This document shows, piece by piece, positions 7,992 through 18,010 of a stretch of 42,363 nt of DNA (positions are counted from its first letter, which is position 1; each line of letters begins with the position of its first letter). The translations under genes and the position numbers were made by a program. The DNA lies in NCBI GenBank assembly GCA_030684415.1, contig JAUXNL010000035.1, positions 1 through 42,363 of the forward strand, read 5' to 3'. The notes beneath the pieces are model-generated. The model saw nothing but the letters and a program-made list of their open reading frames with translations. It had not been told where the DNA came from and ran no database searches. This DNA is from Moraxellaceae bacterium (GTDB taxonomy: Bacteria > Pseudomonadota > Gammaproteobacteria > Pseudomonadales > Moraxellaceae).

Positions 7992-10900
7992 TCGGTCGTT
8001 TGATTCACTGGTCCATTGCCAACCGTTTTCTGGTCATCCTGGCCACGGTTTTTATGACCGCCTGGGGTATCTGGTCGATCAAGATGACGCCGGTCGATGC
8101 GTTACCGGATCTGTCTGATGTGCAGGTCATTATCCGCACGAGCTACCCCGGGCAGGCCCCGCAGATTGTGGAAAACCAGGTGAGCTATCCGCTCAGCACC
8201 ACCATGTTGTCGGTGCCGGGCGCGAAGACGGTGCGCGCCTATTCCTTCTTCGGTGACTCCTTCGTTTATGTGCTGTTCGAGGACGGCACCGACCCCTACT
8301 GGGCGCGCTCACGGGTGCTGGAATACCTGAACCAGGTGCAGGGTCGCCTGCCCGCCAGCGCCAAGCCCGCTCTGGGGCCGGACGCCACCGGAGTGGGCTG
8401 GGTGTATGAATACGCCCTGGTGGACCGCTCGGGGAACCATGATCTTTCACAGTTGCGTGCGCTGCAGGACTGGTTCCTGAAGTTCGAGCTCAAGGCTCTG
8501 CCCAATGTCGCCGAAGTCGCCACCGTGGGGGGCATGGTCAAGCAGTACCAGGTGGTATTGGACCCGGCCAAGCTTGTGGCCTATGGCATCCCACAGAGCA
8601 AGATCATTGGGGCCATCCAGCAGGCCAACCAGGAAAGCGGCGGTTCGGTGCTGGAAATGGCCGAAGCGGAGTACATGGTGCGTGCCAGCGGTTATCTCCA
8701 ATCCCTGGAGGATTTTCGCGCCATTCCCCTGGGGCTGGCCGCCGGGGGCATTCCGGTGCGGCTGGGAGATGTTGCCACGGTGCAGATCGGCCCGGAGATG
8801 CGTCGCGGCATTGCCGAACTGAATGGTGACGGGGAAACCGTCGGTGGCGTTATCGTGCTGCGCTCCGGCAAGAACGCGCGCGAAACCATTGACGCCGTCA
8901 AAGCCAAACTGGCCGAACTGAAAGCCAGCCTGCCGGCCGGCGTAGAGATCGTGCCCACTTATGATCGCTCAGCGCTGATCGACCGTGCCGTGGACAATCT
9001 CAGCCATAAGCTGCTGGAAGAGTTTCTGGTGGTGGCCCTGGTGTGCGTCGCCTTCCTCTGGCATCTGCGCTCCGCGCTGGTGGCCATCATTTCCCTGCCG
9101 CTCGGGGTGCTGATGGCCTTTATCGTCATGCAGCACCAGGGCCTCAACGCCAACATCATGTCGCTGGGCGGTATTGCCATTGCCATCGGCGCCATGGTGG
9201 ACGCGGCCGTGGTCATGATCGAGAACGCCCACAAGCGCATCGAGGCCTGGCAGCACGAGCATCCGGGCCAGACCTTGCAGGGCGAGGCCCATTGGCGGGT
9301 GATTGGTGAGGCCGCCAGCGAGGTCGGGCCGGCGCTGTTTTTCAGCCTGCTCATCATTACGCTGTCGTTCATTCCGGTCTTTACCCTGCAGGCGCAGGAA
9401 GGCCGCCTGTTCGGGCCCCTGGCCTTCACCAAGACCTATGCCATGGCTGCGGCGGCCGGCCTTTCCGTGACCCTGGTGCCCGTACTCATGGGCTTCTGGA
9501 TTCGTGGCCGCATCCCCGAGGAGCAGCGCAATCCGCTCAATCGTTTCCTGATCGCGATCTACCAACCCTTACTGGACAAGGTCCTGGCCCGTCCCAAGAC
9601 CACATTAGCTATCGCGGTGCTGATTTTCTTGACAGGGCTGTTCCCGCTCTCTCGTCTGGGAGGGGAATTCATGCCGACCCTGGATGAAGGCGATCTGCTC
9701 TACATGCCCTCGGCCCTACCGGGGCTGTCAGCGGCCAAGGCCTCACAGCTGCTGCAGCAGACGGACCGCATGATACGCACCGTGCCCGAAGTGCAATCGG
9801 TGTTCGGCAAGGCCGGCCGCGCCGAAACCGCCACCGATCCCGCGCCCCTGGAAATGTTCGAGACCACCATCCAGTTCAAACCCCGCGAACAATGGCGCCC
9901 CGGCATGACCCCGGAAAAATTGGTCGAGGAACTCGACCAGGCGGTGAAAGTACCGGGCCTCAGCAATATCTGGGTACCGCCTATTCGCAACCGCATCGAC
10001 ATGCTGGCCACCGGCATCAAGAGCCCCATCGGGGTCAAGGTCTCCGGCACCAAGCTGGCCGACATCGACCGTATCGCTCAGGATGTGGAGCGGGTCGCGA
10101 AGACCGTGCCAGGCGTTAGCTCGGCCCTGGCGGAGCGGCTGACCGGCGGGCGTTATGTGGATGTGCGCATTAACCGCGAAACCGCCGCACGCTACGGCCT
10201 CAACATCGCCGACGTGCAGTCCGTGGTGAGCTCAGCCGTGGGCGGCGAAACCATCGGGGAGACCGTCGAAGGCCTGGCGCGCTTTCCCATCAATGTGCGT
10301 TACCCGCGCGAGCTGCGCGATTCCCTGGAAAACCTGCGGCAACTGCCGGTGCTTACTGAGCTGGGGCAGCAGATCACGCTCGGCACCGTCGCGGACATCC
10401 AGGTCACCGATGGCCCGCCCATGCTCAAGAGTGAGAACGGCCGACCCTCGGGCTGGGTCTATGTGGATGTGCGCGGCCGCGACCTGGCCTCGGTGGTCGA
10501 GGATCTGCACCATGCCATCCAGCAGCGGGTCAAGCTCAGCCCCGGTATCAGCCTCAGCTACTCCGGTCAATTCGAGTTCCTGGAGCGCGCCAATGCCCGG
10601 CTGAAGATCGTAGTGCCCGCCACGCTGCTCATCATCTTCGTGCTGCTGTATCTGATCTTCCGCCGGGCCGACGAGGCCCTGCTCATCATGGCCACGCTCC
10701 CATTTGCGCTCACTGGCGGCATCTGGTTCCTCTACCTGCTGGACTACAACCTTTCAGTGGCCACCGGCATCGGCTTTATTGCCTTGGCCGGCGTGGCCAC
10801 CGAGTTCGGCGTCATCATGTTGCTCTACCTGAAGCACGCGCTTTTTGAGCGCCAGGAACAAGGAGTGGCGATCACTACGCCGGTGCTAGATGACGCCCTG

Positions 10901-11140
10901 CGGGAAGGCGCGGTGTTGCGCGTGCGGCCCAAGGCCATGACCGTCGCCGTGATCCTGGCCGGTCTGCTGCCCATCCTGCTGGGCAGCGGCACCGGCTCCG
11001 AGGTCATGAGCCGCATTGCCGCGCCCATGGTGGGCGGCATGATCACGGCGCCGCTGCTATCGCTCTTTCTGATTCCTGCGGCCTACCGACTGATGCGACA
11101 GCGCCGAGAACGTAGCGAGCCGGAGGCCTCTCATGATTAA
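7988..11140 (+). CDS. cusA: CusA Cu(I)/Ag(I) efflux RND permease
   Basis: A 1050-residue heavy-metal RND pump. It exports monovalent copper and silver from periplasm and cytoplasm through the CusBC channel using the proton gradient. The three methionines that bind metal in E. coli CusA fall at the same numbers: Met573 (LLYMPS), Met623 (PLEMFET) and Met672 (RIDMLATG). The TM4 signature [15 protein letters not shown] is that of the HME4 (Cu/Ag) class, not the divalent class. Twelve membrane helices are implied (first about 13-31, last group about 870-1035). The gene is intact. A diverged partial copy of its 3' part lies at 15294-16016. Confidence 0.95.
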   Translation: MIGRLIHWSIANRFLVILATVFMTAWGIWSIKMTPVDALPDLSDVQVIIRTSYPGQAPQIVENQVSYPLSTTMLSVPGAKTVRAYSFFGDSFVYVLFEDGTDPYWARSRVLEYLNQVQGRLPASAKPALGPDATGVGWVYEYALVDRSGNHDLSQLRALQDWFLKFELKALPNVAEVATVGGMVKQYQVVLDPAKLVAYGIPQSKIIGAIQQANQESGGSVLEMAEAEYMVRASGYLQSLEDFRAIPLGLAAGGIPVRLGDVATVQIGPEMRRGIAELNGDGETVGGVIVLRSGKNARETIDAVKAKLAELKASLPAGVEIVPTYDRSALIDRAVDNLSHKLLEEFLVVALVCVAFLWHLRSALVAIISLPLGVLMAFIVMQHQGLNANIMSLGGIAIAIGAMVDAAVVMIENAHKRIEAWQHEHPGQTLQGEAHWRVIGEAASEVGPALFFSLLIITLSFIPVFTLQAQEGRLFGPLAFTKTYAMAAAAGLSVTLVPVLMGFWIRGRIPEEQRNPLNRFLIAIYQPLLDKVLARPKTTLAIAVLIFLTGLFPLSRLGGEFMPTLDEGDLLYMPSALPGLSAAKASQLLQQTDRMIRTVPEVQSVFGKAGRAETATDPAPLEMFETTIQFKPREQWRPGMTPEKLVEELDQAVKVPGLSNIWVPPIRNRIDMLATGIKSPIGVKVSGTKLADIDRIAQDVERVAKTVPGVSSALAERLTGGRYVDVRINRETAARYGLNIADVQSVVSSAVGGETIGETVEGLARFPINVRYPRELRDSLENLRQLPVLTELGQQITLGTVADIQVTDGPPMLKSENGRPSGWVYVDVRGRDLASVVEDLHHAIQQRVKLSPGISLSYSGQFEFLERANARLKIVVPATLLIIFVLLYLIFRRADEALLIMATLPFALTGGIWFLYLLDYNLSVATGIGFIALAGVATEFGVIMLLYLKHALFERQEQGVAITTPVLDDALREGAVLRVRPKAMTVAVILAGLLPILLGSGTGSEVMSRIAAPMVGGMITAPLLSLFLIPAAYRLMRQRRERSEPEASHD

Positions 11141-11339
11141 GCGCTACCTTTAGCTCGGCAGACATGGAGAAAAGCACCATTACCGAACTCAAACCGGCGA
11201 AGTAAGTGGCGAGCTCCCTCAAGCACTCACTTTGGCGTGTTAGCGGAACGCCGATTGTGTGACCTGATTGAATTACTCCAAAACCTGCAGTAGCGGCCCC
11301 GAAGGGGGGCACAAGATGCTACGCAGGCCCCTGTGGTTG

Positions 11340-11363
11340 GGCAGGCTTCGGCCTGCCATTCTT
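11340..11363 (+). terminator. Intrinsic terminator, cus operon side
   Basis: GGCAGGC-TTCG-GCCTGCC (11340-11357), a 7-bp stem with a UUCG tetraloop, is followed by ATTCTTTTA on the plus strand. It lies 200 bp after cusA and immediately past the stop of the opposing GDCC gene, so it probably ends rightward cus transcription. The opposite strand lacks a U-tract. The rest of 11141-11339 shows no gene that I can support. Confidence 0.7.
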
Positions 11364-11582
11364 TTATGACTGCCCCGTGCAGCAACCGCCATCCTGCCTC
11401 GGTGGGCACGGTACCGAGCCAAACGAGCAAAACACGCAGCAGTCGCTGGGATGGGGACGCAACAGCACCTTGCAGTTGCTGCATTCGTAAAAGTACTGGC
11501 AGGCATCCGTGGGCATGGTCTCCTGCTTGGCGAAGCCGCAATGCGGACAGGTCAGCACCGATACAAGAATCTGGACACTCAT
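11364..11582 (-). CDS. GDCC-type cysteine-rich small protein of mer locus
   Basis: A 72-residue protein read from the ATG at 11582. It has nine Cys, in the pairs TCPHCG, ECSNC, and the cluster SDCCVFCSFGSVPCPP that defines the GDCCVxC small-protein family (Ser replaces the Gly here). This family is often found next to merT/merP-like genes. The arrangement suggests a zinc-ribbon or metal-thiolate fold. Its function is not established. It begins 7 bp after the merP stop and is the last gene of the leftward mer operon. Confidence 0.8.
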   Translation of the reverse strand: MSVQILVSVLTCPHCGFAKQETMPTDACQYFYECSNCKVLLRPHPSDCCVFCSFGSVPCPPRQDGGCCTGQS

Positions 11583-11589
11583 CAAGCGT

Positions 11590-11871
11590 TCACTTTGGTT
11601 TCTGCACGGTGGCGGGATAGCCCGCGCTCGTGGTTGCCCGGATCAGAATTTCCGGCCGGGTTTGGTCGGGGTCATAGCTGACCGTGGCCGTTTTCTGCTG
11701 AAAATCGACCGTGGCCGCGCTCACCCCCGGCACCTTTTCCAGTGCCTTGCGGACGGTGATCGGACAGAGTTGGCAGGTCATGTTTTGCACGGAAAGCACG
11801 ACCGTTTGTGGGGTTCCCGCCCAAGCCGGCAGGGTGAGTAGCGCGATGAGCAGCAGGATCAGGCGGCGCAT
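11590..11871 (-). CDS. merP: MerP-like periplasmic mercury-binding protein
   Basis: A 93-residue protein with a signal peptide (MRRLILLLIALLTLPAWAG) and a heavy-metal-associated domain. The metal site is MTCQLCPITVRKALEKVPGV, with the two Cys of the GMTCxxC motif. The ATG at 11871 follows an AGGAG sequence. In mer systems MerP scavenges Hg(II) in the periplasm and passes it to MerT. The gene lies 20 bp after merT. Confidence 0.88.
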   Translation of the reverse strand: MRRLILLLIALLTLPAWAGTPQTVVLSVQNMTCQLCPITVRKALEKVPGVSAATVDFQQKTATVSYDPDQTRPEILIRATTSAGYPATVQKPK

Positions 11872-11891
11872 GATGAGGTCTCCTCTTTTGA

Positions 11892-12239
11892 TCAATTGAA
11901 TAGCGGGACCAGCCAAGGCACGACCAACAGGCCCAGCAGTAGCGGTCCCACCAGCCAGAACAGCAGGCGCTGGCGGTGCAACACGGTGGGATCGGCACAG
12001 GGCGTGCCTGGCACGCAGACTGGCCGCTGGAGATAGAGCCGGTAAAAGGCCCAGCCCAAAAAACCCACAGTCAAGGCCACAAAAAGTGGCCGGTAAGGTT
12101 CCATGCGGGTCAGGTAGCTGACCCAGGCACCACCGATGCCCAAGGACAGCAGGATCAGGGGCGCGACGCAGCACAAGGAGGCGCCGATACTGGCCAGGGC
12201 TGCAGCCAGCAGGTACTTGGGGGAGGACCAACTTTGCAT
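11892..12239 (-). CDS. merT: MerT mercuric-ion transport protein
   Basis: A 115-residue inner-membrane protein with three helices (about 8-35, 45-62, 90-112). The vicinal cysteine pair in ASLCCVAPLILLSLGIGGAW on the first helix and the loop Cys pair in CVPGTPC are the expected Hg(II)-relay residues of MerT. It would carry Hg(II) from MerP into the cytoplasm. It is the first gene of the divergent mer operon, reading away from merR. No mercuric reductase gene accompanies it in this window. Confidence 0.92.
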   Translation of the reverse strand: MQSWSSPKYLLAAALASIGASLCCVAPLILLSLGIGGAWVSYLTRMEPYRPLFVALTVGFLGWAFYRLYLQRPVCVPGTPCADPTVLHRQRLLFWLVGPLLLGLLVVPWLVPLFN

Positions 12240-12260
12240 GGCTTACTCCGTGGTAGTGAT

Positions 12261-12300
12261 CAGGGTGTATGATAAACCCTGTACCGCGGTACGGAATCAA
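12261..12300 (-). promoter_or_regulatory. mer operator-promoter (MerR-controlled, for merTP)
   Basis: On the minus strand a -35 TTGATT (12295-12300) and a -10 TATCAT (12269-12274) are separated by 20 bp, the over-long spacer typical of MerR-activated promoters. The perfect palindrome GTACCGCGGTAC (12281-12292) fills the spacer, as in known mer operators. A second dyad, CAGGGT (12261-12266) with ACCCTG (12276-12281), overlaps the -10. A plus-strand TATGAT (12268-12273) could be the merR -10. Confidence 0.85.
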
Positions 12301-12310
12301 GAGGTGGGCC

Positions 12311-12754
12311 ATGAGTGACTTACTCTCCATCGGTCAGCTGGCGTCCGCCGGCGGGGTCGGCGTGGAAACCGTCCGCTACTACCAGCGGCGTGGCCTGCTG
12401 GCGGAGCCGAACAAGCCCTTGGGCGGCCACCGGCGCTATCCGGCAAGGATGATCCAGCAGCTGCGCTTTATCCGGCGCGCCCAGGCCCTGGGTTTCACGC
12501 TGGAGGAAATCGAGGTGCTGCTGCAACCGCATACGGATGTCTGCGGCGACACTCGGGCCCTCGCCGTGCACAAGCTCGACCTGATCGATCAGAAAATCCA
12601 AACGTTGACCGACATGCGCGCGGCGCTGGCGGGACTGGTCGTGCGCTGTGCCCAAGCACCGTCAGAGCAGTGCCCGATCATTGAAGCCCTGTTCGAGGCC
12701 AGCGCCGGCGACGCTTGGTTCCATGCAGATGCAGAACGGCGGCCCCATGATTGA
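12311..12754 (+). CDS. merR: MerR mercury-responsive regulator
   Basis: A 147-residue MerR-family activator. The DNA-binding region holds VETVRYYQRRGLL and GGHRRYP. The three Hg(II)-binding cysteines are present: Cys78 (VCGD), Cys113 (VVRC) and Cys121 (SEQCPI). The first spacing (35) matches Tn501 MerR; the second is one residue shorter. It represses and, with Hg(II), activates the divergent merTP promoter. The ATG at 12311 is used because earlier in-frame codons would run into the operator. Its last 8 bp overlap the start of the tyrosine recombinase gene, so the two are translated from one transcript. Confidence 0.92.
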   Translation: MSDLLSIGQLASAGGVGVETVRYYQRRGLLAEPNKPLGGHRRYPARMIQQLRFIRRAQALGFTLEEIEVLLQPHTDVCGDTRALAVHKLDLIDQKIQTLTDMRAALAGLVVRCAQAPSEQCPIIEALFEASAGDAWFHADAERRPHD

Positions 12755-13694
12755 CCAGTATCTTGATGCCGCGACCCGACCACAGACCCGCCGTAGCTAC
12801 CGGGCGGCCATTGAGCATTTTGAAGCGGAATGGGGTGGTTTCTTGCCGGCCACGGCCGACAGCATCGCCCGTTACCTAGCCACTTATGCGGGGCAACTGG
12901 CGGCCAATACGTTGAAACTGCGGCTGGCCGCCCTGGCCCAATGGCATATCGACCAAGGTTTTCCGGATCCGACTAAGGCGCCCGTCGTCAAAAAAGTCCT
13001 GAAAGGGATTCGTGTGCTGCATCCGGCGCGGGAAAAACAAGCCGTGCCATTGCAGTTGCACCAATTGGAGCAGTTGGCGGCCTGGCTCATGACCAAAGAG
13101 CAAGAGGCGGCCAGGGCAGATGATCAGGCTCAGCGGCTGCGTTGCTGCCGGGATCGGGCCTTGATCCTGTTGGGCTTCTGGCGGGCATTCCGGAGCGACG
13201 AACTCTGTCGATTGCGCATCGAGGACAATGCATTGCACCCCGGGCAAGGCTTGGCGCTTTTTCTGCCGCGCAGCAAGAGCGATCGACGCAACGAAGGAAC
13301 CCACTTCAAAGTACCGGCACTCAGCCGATTGTGTCCGGTGGAGGCGTACCAGTCCTGGATGGAGCTGTTGCCTCGACAACAAGGCCCCGTGTTCTGCGCC
13401 GTCGATCGCTGGGGACATGCTAGCGACAGCGCATTGCATCCCAACAGCATCATTCCCTTGCTGCGGATACGCTTACAAGAGGCGGGCATCAGCGATGCCG
13501 ATTTGTACAGCAGCCATTCCTTGCGCCGTGGCTTTGCCACTTGGGCCAATGGCCAGGGCTGGGATGTGAAAGCGCTGATGGAATATGTCGGCTGGAAGGA
13601 TATGAAGTCCGCCTTGCGCTACATCGACGCGACGCCTCATTTTGGTGACGCGCTTGCTCTTCATGCCGTTCCCGCCGTCCCGCTAGCAAAATAA
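12747..13694 (+). CDS. Tyrosine recombinase of Tn3-type transposon (module A)
   Basis: A 315-residue phage-integrase-type recombinase. The start at 12747 is set by alignment with the second copy at 28141 (MIDQYLDAATR against MTVDRYIDAATR). The N-terminal SAM-like DNA-binding domain spans about 1-105. Catalytic residues appear as Arg in AFRSDEL, Lys in PRSKSD, His and Arg in SSHSLRRGF, Trp in YVGWKD and the nucleophile Tyr in ALRYID. Its place just before a Tn3-family transposase suggests a TnpI-like cointegrate resolvase. It overlaps the end of merR by 8 bp and has no promoter or obvious resolution site of its own. Its extreme C-terminus differs from that of the second copy. Confidence 0.82.
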   Translation: MIDQYLDAATRPQTRRSYRAAIEHFEAEWGGFLPATADSIARYLATYAGQLAANTLKLRLAALAQWHIDQGFPDPTKAPVVKKVLKGIRVLHPAREKQAVPLQLHQLEQLAAWLMTKEQEAARADDQAQRLRCCRDRALILLGFWRAFRSDELCRLRIEDNALHPGQGLALFLPRSKSDRRNEGTHFKVPALSRLCPVEAYQSWMELLPRQQGPVFCAVDRWGHASDSALHPNSIIPLLRIRLQEAGISDADLYSSHSLRRGFATWANGQGWDVKALMEYVGWKDMKSALRYIDATPHFGDALALHAVPAVPLAK

Positions 13695-13717
13695 CCACAC
13701 GCGCCAGGCATGGAAGT

Positions 13718-15310
13718 ATGAGTAGCGTCAACGAAACCGCATATCCCCAGCTCAAAGCCGAATTTACCCTCAAGGAACTGCGCGGCATTTACACGCCGTC
13801 GCCAGCCGAACAGGGCTTTGTCTTCAGCCAGTATCGGCAGGCTCCTACACGTGCCTGCCTGCTGATCCAGCTCAAGGTGCTGCAACGCCTCGGCTACTTC
13901 ATGCCGCTTCGCCAGTTGCCACGACCAGTCGTCGAACACGTGTGCGAGTGTGCCGGTTTGCGGCCACCCACACCCTCGGCCCTGACCACCTATGACAAAT
14001 CCGGCAGCAAATCGCTGCATCAACAACGCATACGAACCCATCTCAACATTCGGCAAATGGATGCCGCCGCTTGGCGCTGGCTTGACAGCATTGCTCACAA
14101 GGCGGCCGCCACCAAGCAGGAGTTGCCAGACATTATCAATGTTTTGATTGAGGAATTGGTCCGACAGCGGTATGAGCTGCCTGGTTTTACGCGCCTGTCA
14201 AAACTTGCCGCACAGGCACGTGTCACGGTGAATGAACAAATCTATCAGCAGGTGATGGGGCGACTCACGCCGACCGACATCCAGCGTTTGGACCGCCTGT
14301 TACAGCCAGGCTCCAGCGGCAGTCGGTGGGATGATCTGAAGCGAGAACCCAAGCGCCCGACGGTTCGTGAAATAGCCAGCTTTCTCAAACATATTGCCTG
14401 GCTTCAGGAGTTAGCACAGGGACTGCCCGTCGTCACCGATATTGCCGCCACCAAACGTGCGCAGTTGACCCTGGAGGCCCGCGCTCTGGACCAGGCAGAG
14501 ATGCGTGACCTGCGGCCCGAGAAACGCTATACCCTCGAAGTGCTCTTGCTGCGTTCGCAGCTGCAGAAAGCGATGGACGATGTTACCGAGATCTTCATCA
14601 AAACACTGGCGGGCATGCACCGGTCTGCCGAACTTCGCCTGCAGGAGTATCGTCTGAAACAGGCCGAGCAGGTGGATCGCCTGGTCATCCAGTTCCGCGA
14701 TTTACTGTCCGTCATCGAGGATGACGAGACCGCCCAGAGCTTGTCCACGCGAATTGCCGGGGCGCTTCAGGGCGAGCCAGCAATATGGCTAGCCCAATGT
14801 GAGGAATATCTGGCCTATGCAGGCAATAATGCCTTTCCTTTTTTGCTTAAGCCCTACGGTACGCTGCGTTCTTTACTGTTTCAGTGCCTGGAAGTCTTGT
14901 CACTGAGGCCCAGCTCGCAAGACGACAGCGTGCTGCACGTCTTGGCCTGGCTGAAGCAATATCGCTCCAGCCATCGTGAGTTCATCGGGGTAGACCGCCA
15001 CAACCTTGCCGACTTGGAACTGTCCTGGCTGCCCGAAAAATGGCATCGCCTAGTGTTCGGCAAAAAACCTGACGAGGGGGACACACTATTTCTGCACCGG
15101 AAATACCTGGAGCTGGCTGTTTTTTCCCAGATCATGCAAGACCTGAAGTCCGGCGATCTCTATGTTGAGCACAGCGATCAATATGACGACTACCGGGAGC
15201 ATCTGGTGTCATGGGAGGAGTATGAGCAGGAAATCGCTCAGTTCGGCGAACTTGTCGGCCTGCCCGTGGACGGCCAAGAGTTTGTGACCGCCTCCCATGC
15301 TCAAGAGTGA
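13718..15310 (+). pseudogene. tnpA: Tn3-family transposase, C-terminally truncated (module A)
   Basis: The reading frame gives 530 residues matching the N-terminal half of the intact transposase at 29150-32113 (about 987 residues). Homology stops at about residue 525 (GQEFVTA), after which the frame runs into a cusA fragment and ends (SHAQE). The whole catalytic part with the D-D-E residues is missing, so it cannot transpose. It follows the recombinase gene by 23 bp. The N-terminal DNA-binding half could still bind transposon ends and interfere, but that is speculation. Sequence divergence from the intact copy shows that these are two related transposons, not a recent duplication. Confidence 0.9.
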
Positions 15311-16016
15311 GAACGGCCGACCCTCGGGATGGGTCTATATGGATGTGCGCGGCCGCGACTTGGCGTCGGTGGTCAAAGACCTGCGCCAAGCCATCCAGCG
15401 CCAAGTCAAACTAAGCCCCGGTATCAGCCTCAGCTACTCCGGTCAGTTCGAGTTCCTGGAGCGCGCCAATGCGCGCCTGAAGGTCGTGGTGCCGATGACG
15501 CTGCTCATCATCTTTGTACTGCTGTATCTGATCTTCCGCCGGGCCGACGAGGCTCTGCTGATCATGGCCACGCTGCCGTTTGCGCTCACTGGCGGCATCT
15601 GGTTCCTCTACCTGCTGGACTTCAACCTCTCGGTGGCCACCGGCATCGGCTTTATCGCGCTGGCGGGCGTGGCGGCCGAGTTCGGCGTCATCATGTTGCT
15701 GTACTTGAAGCACGCACTTTTCGAGCGTCAAGAACAGGGCTTGGAAATTACTACGCCGGTGCTCGACGACGCGCTACGTGAAGGCGCGGTGCTGCGTGTG
15801 CGGCCCAAGGCCATGACGGTAGCGGTGATCCTGGCCGGCCTGCTGCCCATCTTGCTGGGCAGCGGTACCGGGTCTGAGGTCATGAGCCGCATCGCCGCAC
15901 CCATGGTGGGCGGCATGATCACGGCGCCGCTGCTGTCGCTCTTCATCATTCCGGCGGCTTATCGGCTGATGCGGCAGCGCCGCGAACGCACCGAACAGGA
16001 GGCCTCCCATGGTTAA
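15294..16016 (+). pseudogene. 3' fragment of a second cusA (Cu/Ag RND permease)
   Basis: About 240 codons equal to the C-terminal part of the CusA encoded at 7988-11140, with roughly 16 differences in 239 residues (about 93% identical). It starts at [12 protein letters not shown] and ends at the same stop region (EASHG). The join to the truncated transposase lies within the shared bases CCCATGCTCAAG, which suggests a short-homology or template-switch event. The divergence means it came from another cus operon, not from the intact one here. It lacks the first three quarters of the pump, including the Met triad, and is not expected to be functional. Confidence 0.9.
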
Positions 16017-16277
16017 AGGCGACTTCGGCTACGCGAGCAGATCAACGTGCAAGGCAGTCGGGTGGTCATCCCGAGAAAGCTGAACTTACTCAAGGGCAAT
16101 GCCGATTTAGGCCGTGGCCTGTATCGGTATCGTCATTTGGTGAAAAGCGACTTTGCGCGTTTGAAGCAATACCGAGCCGTCGCCAGTCGTTTCGACAAGC
16201 TGAAGAGAAACTATGAAAGTGTGGTCGCTATGGGGTGTGTTGCCCTCTGGCTGCCCATGTGAAACGTCAACAGACCC
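16017..16277 (+). pseudogene. IS5-family transposase remnant with right end
   Basis: Read in frame from about 16020, the sequence gives the tail of an IS5-family transposase: GSRVVIPRKLN, then LYRYRHLVKSDFARLKQYRA and ASRFDKLKRNY, ending at ALWLPM (stop at 16260-16262). This is the usual C-terminal part with the Glu-containing region degraded or shortened. The bases after the stop, GAAACGTCAACAGACCC (16261-16277), look like the right inverted repeat. The 5' portion is missing and is replaced directly by the cusA fragment. The next bases (TAG) match the stop-codon end of the transposase gene in the intact transposon. Confidence 0.75.
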
Positions 16278-16328
16278 TAGCTATAACAGCTTGTATGACA
16301 CTTCCCTTGCCTGACTGAGGTATAGAGT

Positions 16329-17460
<1,132 letters not shown>

Positions 17461-17474
17461 CGATCACAGTCGCT

Positions 17475-17514
17475 TGTTAGATAGATTCCTGCGAAAATTC
17501 CACGAATCCCGGCC
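17475..17514. repeat. Right terminal repeat of Tn3-type transposon A (outer part)
   Basis: Read from outside inward on the minus strand it begins GGCCGGGATTCGTGGAATTT and ends with TATCTAACA. It aligns over its whole length with 32126-32165 behind the intact transposase, with one short indel. The inner continuation (TAGCTATAACAG, 16278-16289) is displaced by the IS110 element. Similarity to the other copy stops right after CCCGGCC, which places the transposon boundary at about 17514. Bases 17515-17599 beyond it show no gene I can support. I found no matching left end in the window. Confidence 0.68.
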
Positions 17515-17599
17515 TATTTGACCGGTCTTCATGCGGCGGCCTGCAGCGCTAAAATGGCGTAGTACTGCAGGGTCAGATTCATCATGGAATCGTGAAGGT

Positions 17600-17941
17600 T
17601 CAATATTTGCCGGTGTGATTGGCACCGATATAGTTGCCAACATCATCCAGCAGAATATAGATCGTTTGCTTTTCTTTATCTTTCTCGGCCGGATTGTTGA
17701 AACTGACGACCCAAAGTGCGCCAGCTGGCGTTACCTTGGATGCAACGTCCTTCAGTTTTTTCTGCTGCCAAGAGCTGGCCAGTTTTTTGTCCATCACCAG
17801 GGCTTCCAGAATCATTTCCCCGCGAGCGGTGGCAACTTCCTTGGTGATGGGCTCTTCGTCGATGTGATTGCCATGACTGAGGACCATGCCGGATACCAGC
17901 AAAAGCATGGCGCCTATGAGGAATTGCTTGATCATCTTCAT
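17600..17941 (-). CDS. DUF6488-like small exported protein
   Basis: A 113-residue protein with an N-terminal signal peptide (about 1-22) and a mature start SHGNHIDEEPITKEVATARG. It matches, as far as I can judge, the DUF6488 group found beside HupE/UreJ-family proteins and membrane-anchored partners. The HGNH segment could bind a metal. It is the last gene of the leftward HupE cluster, 69 bp after the anchor-protein gene. Function is unknown; a periplasmic role in metal transport with the two upstream genes is inferred from the conserved neighbourhood. Confidence 0.7.
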   Translation of the reverse strand: MKMIKQFLIGAMLLLVSGMVLSHGNHIDEEPITKEVATARGEMILEALVMDKKLASSWQQKKLKDVASKVTPAGALWVVSFNNPAEKDKEKQTIYILLDDVGNYIGANHTGKY

Positions 17942-18010
17942 GTAAAACTCTCCAGGTTGTAAAAATAAAAAGGGCTTTCAGAACACGATGGGATCGCCAT
18001 AAATATGCGG

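Noticed and set aside
15297-16016. Reading the cusA fragment as a functional efflux gene
   Set aside because: It lacks the first three quarters of the pump, including the metal-binding Met triad and half of the helices.
17515-17599. Possible further IS remnant between the transposon end and the DUF6488 gene
   Set aside because: Short peptide readings in both strands did not match a transposase that I could name.
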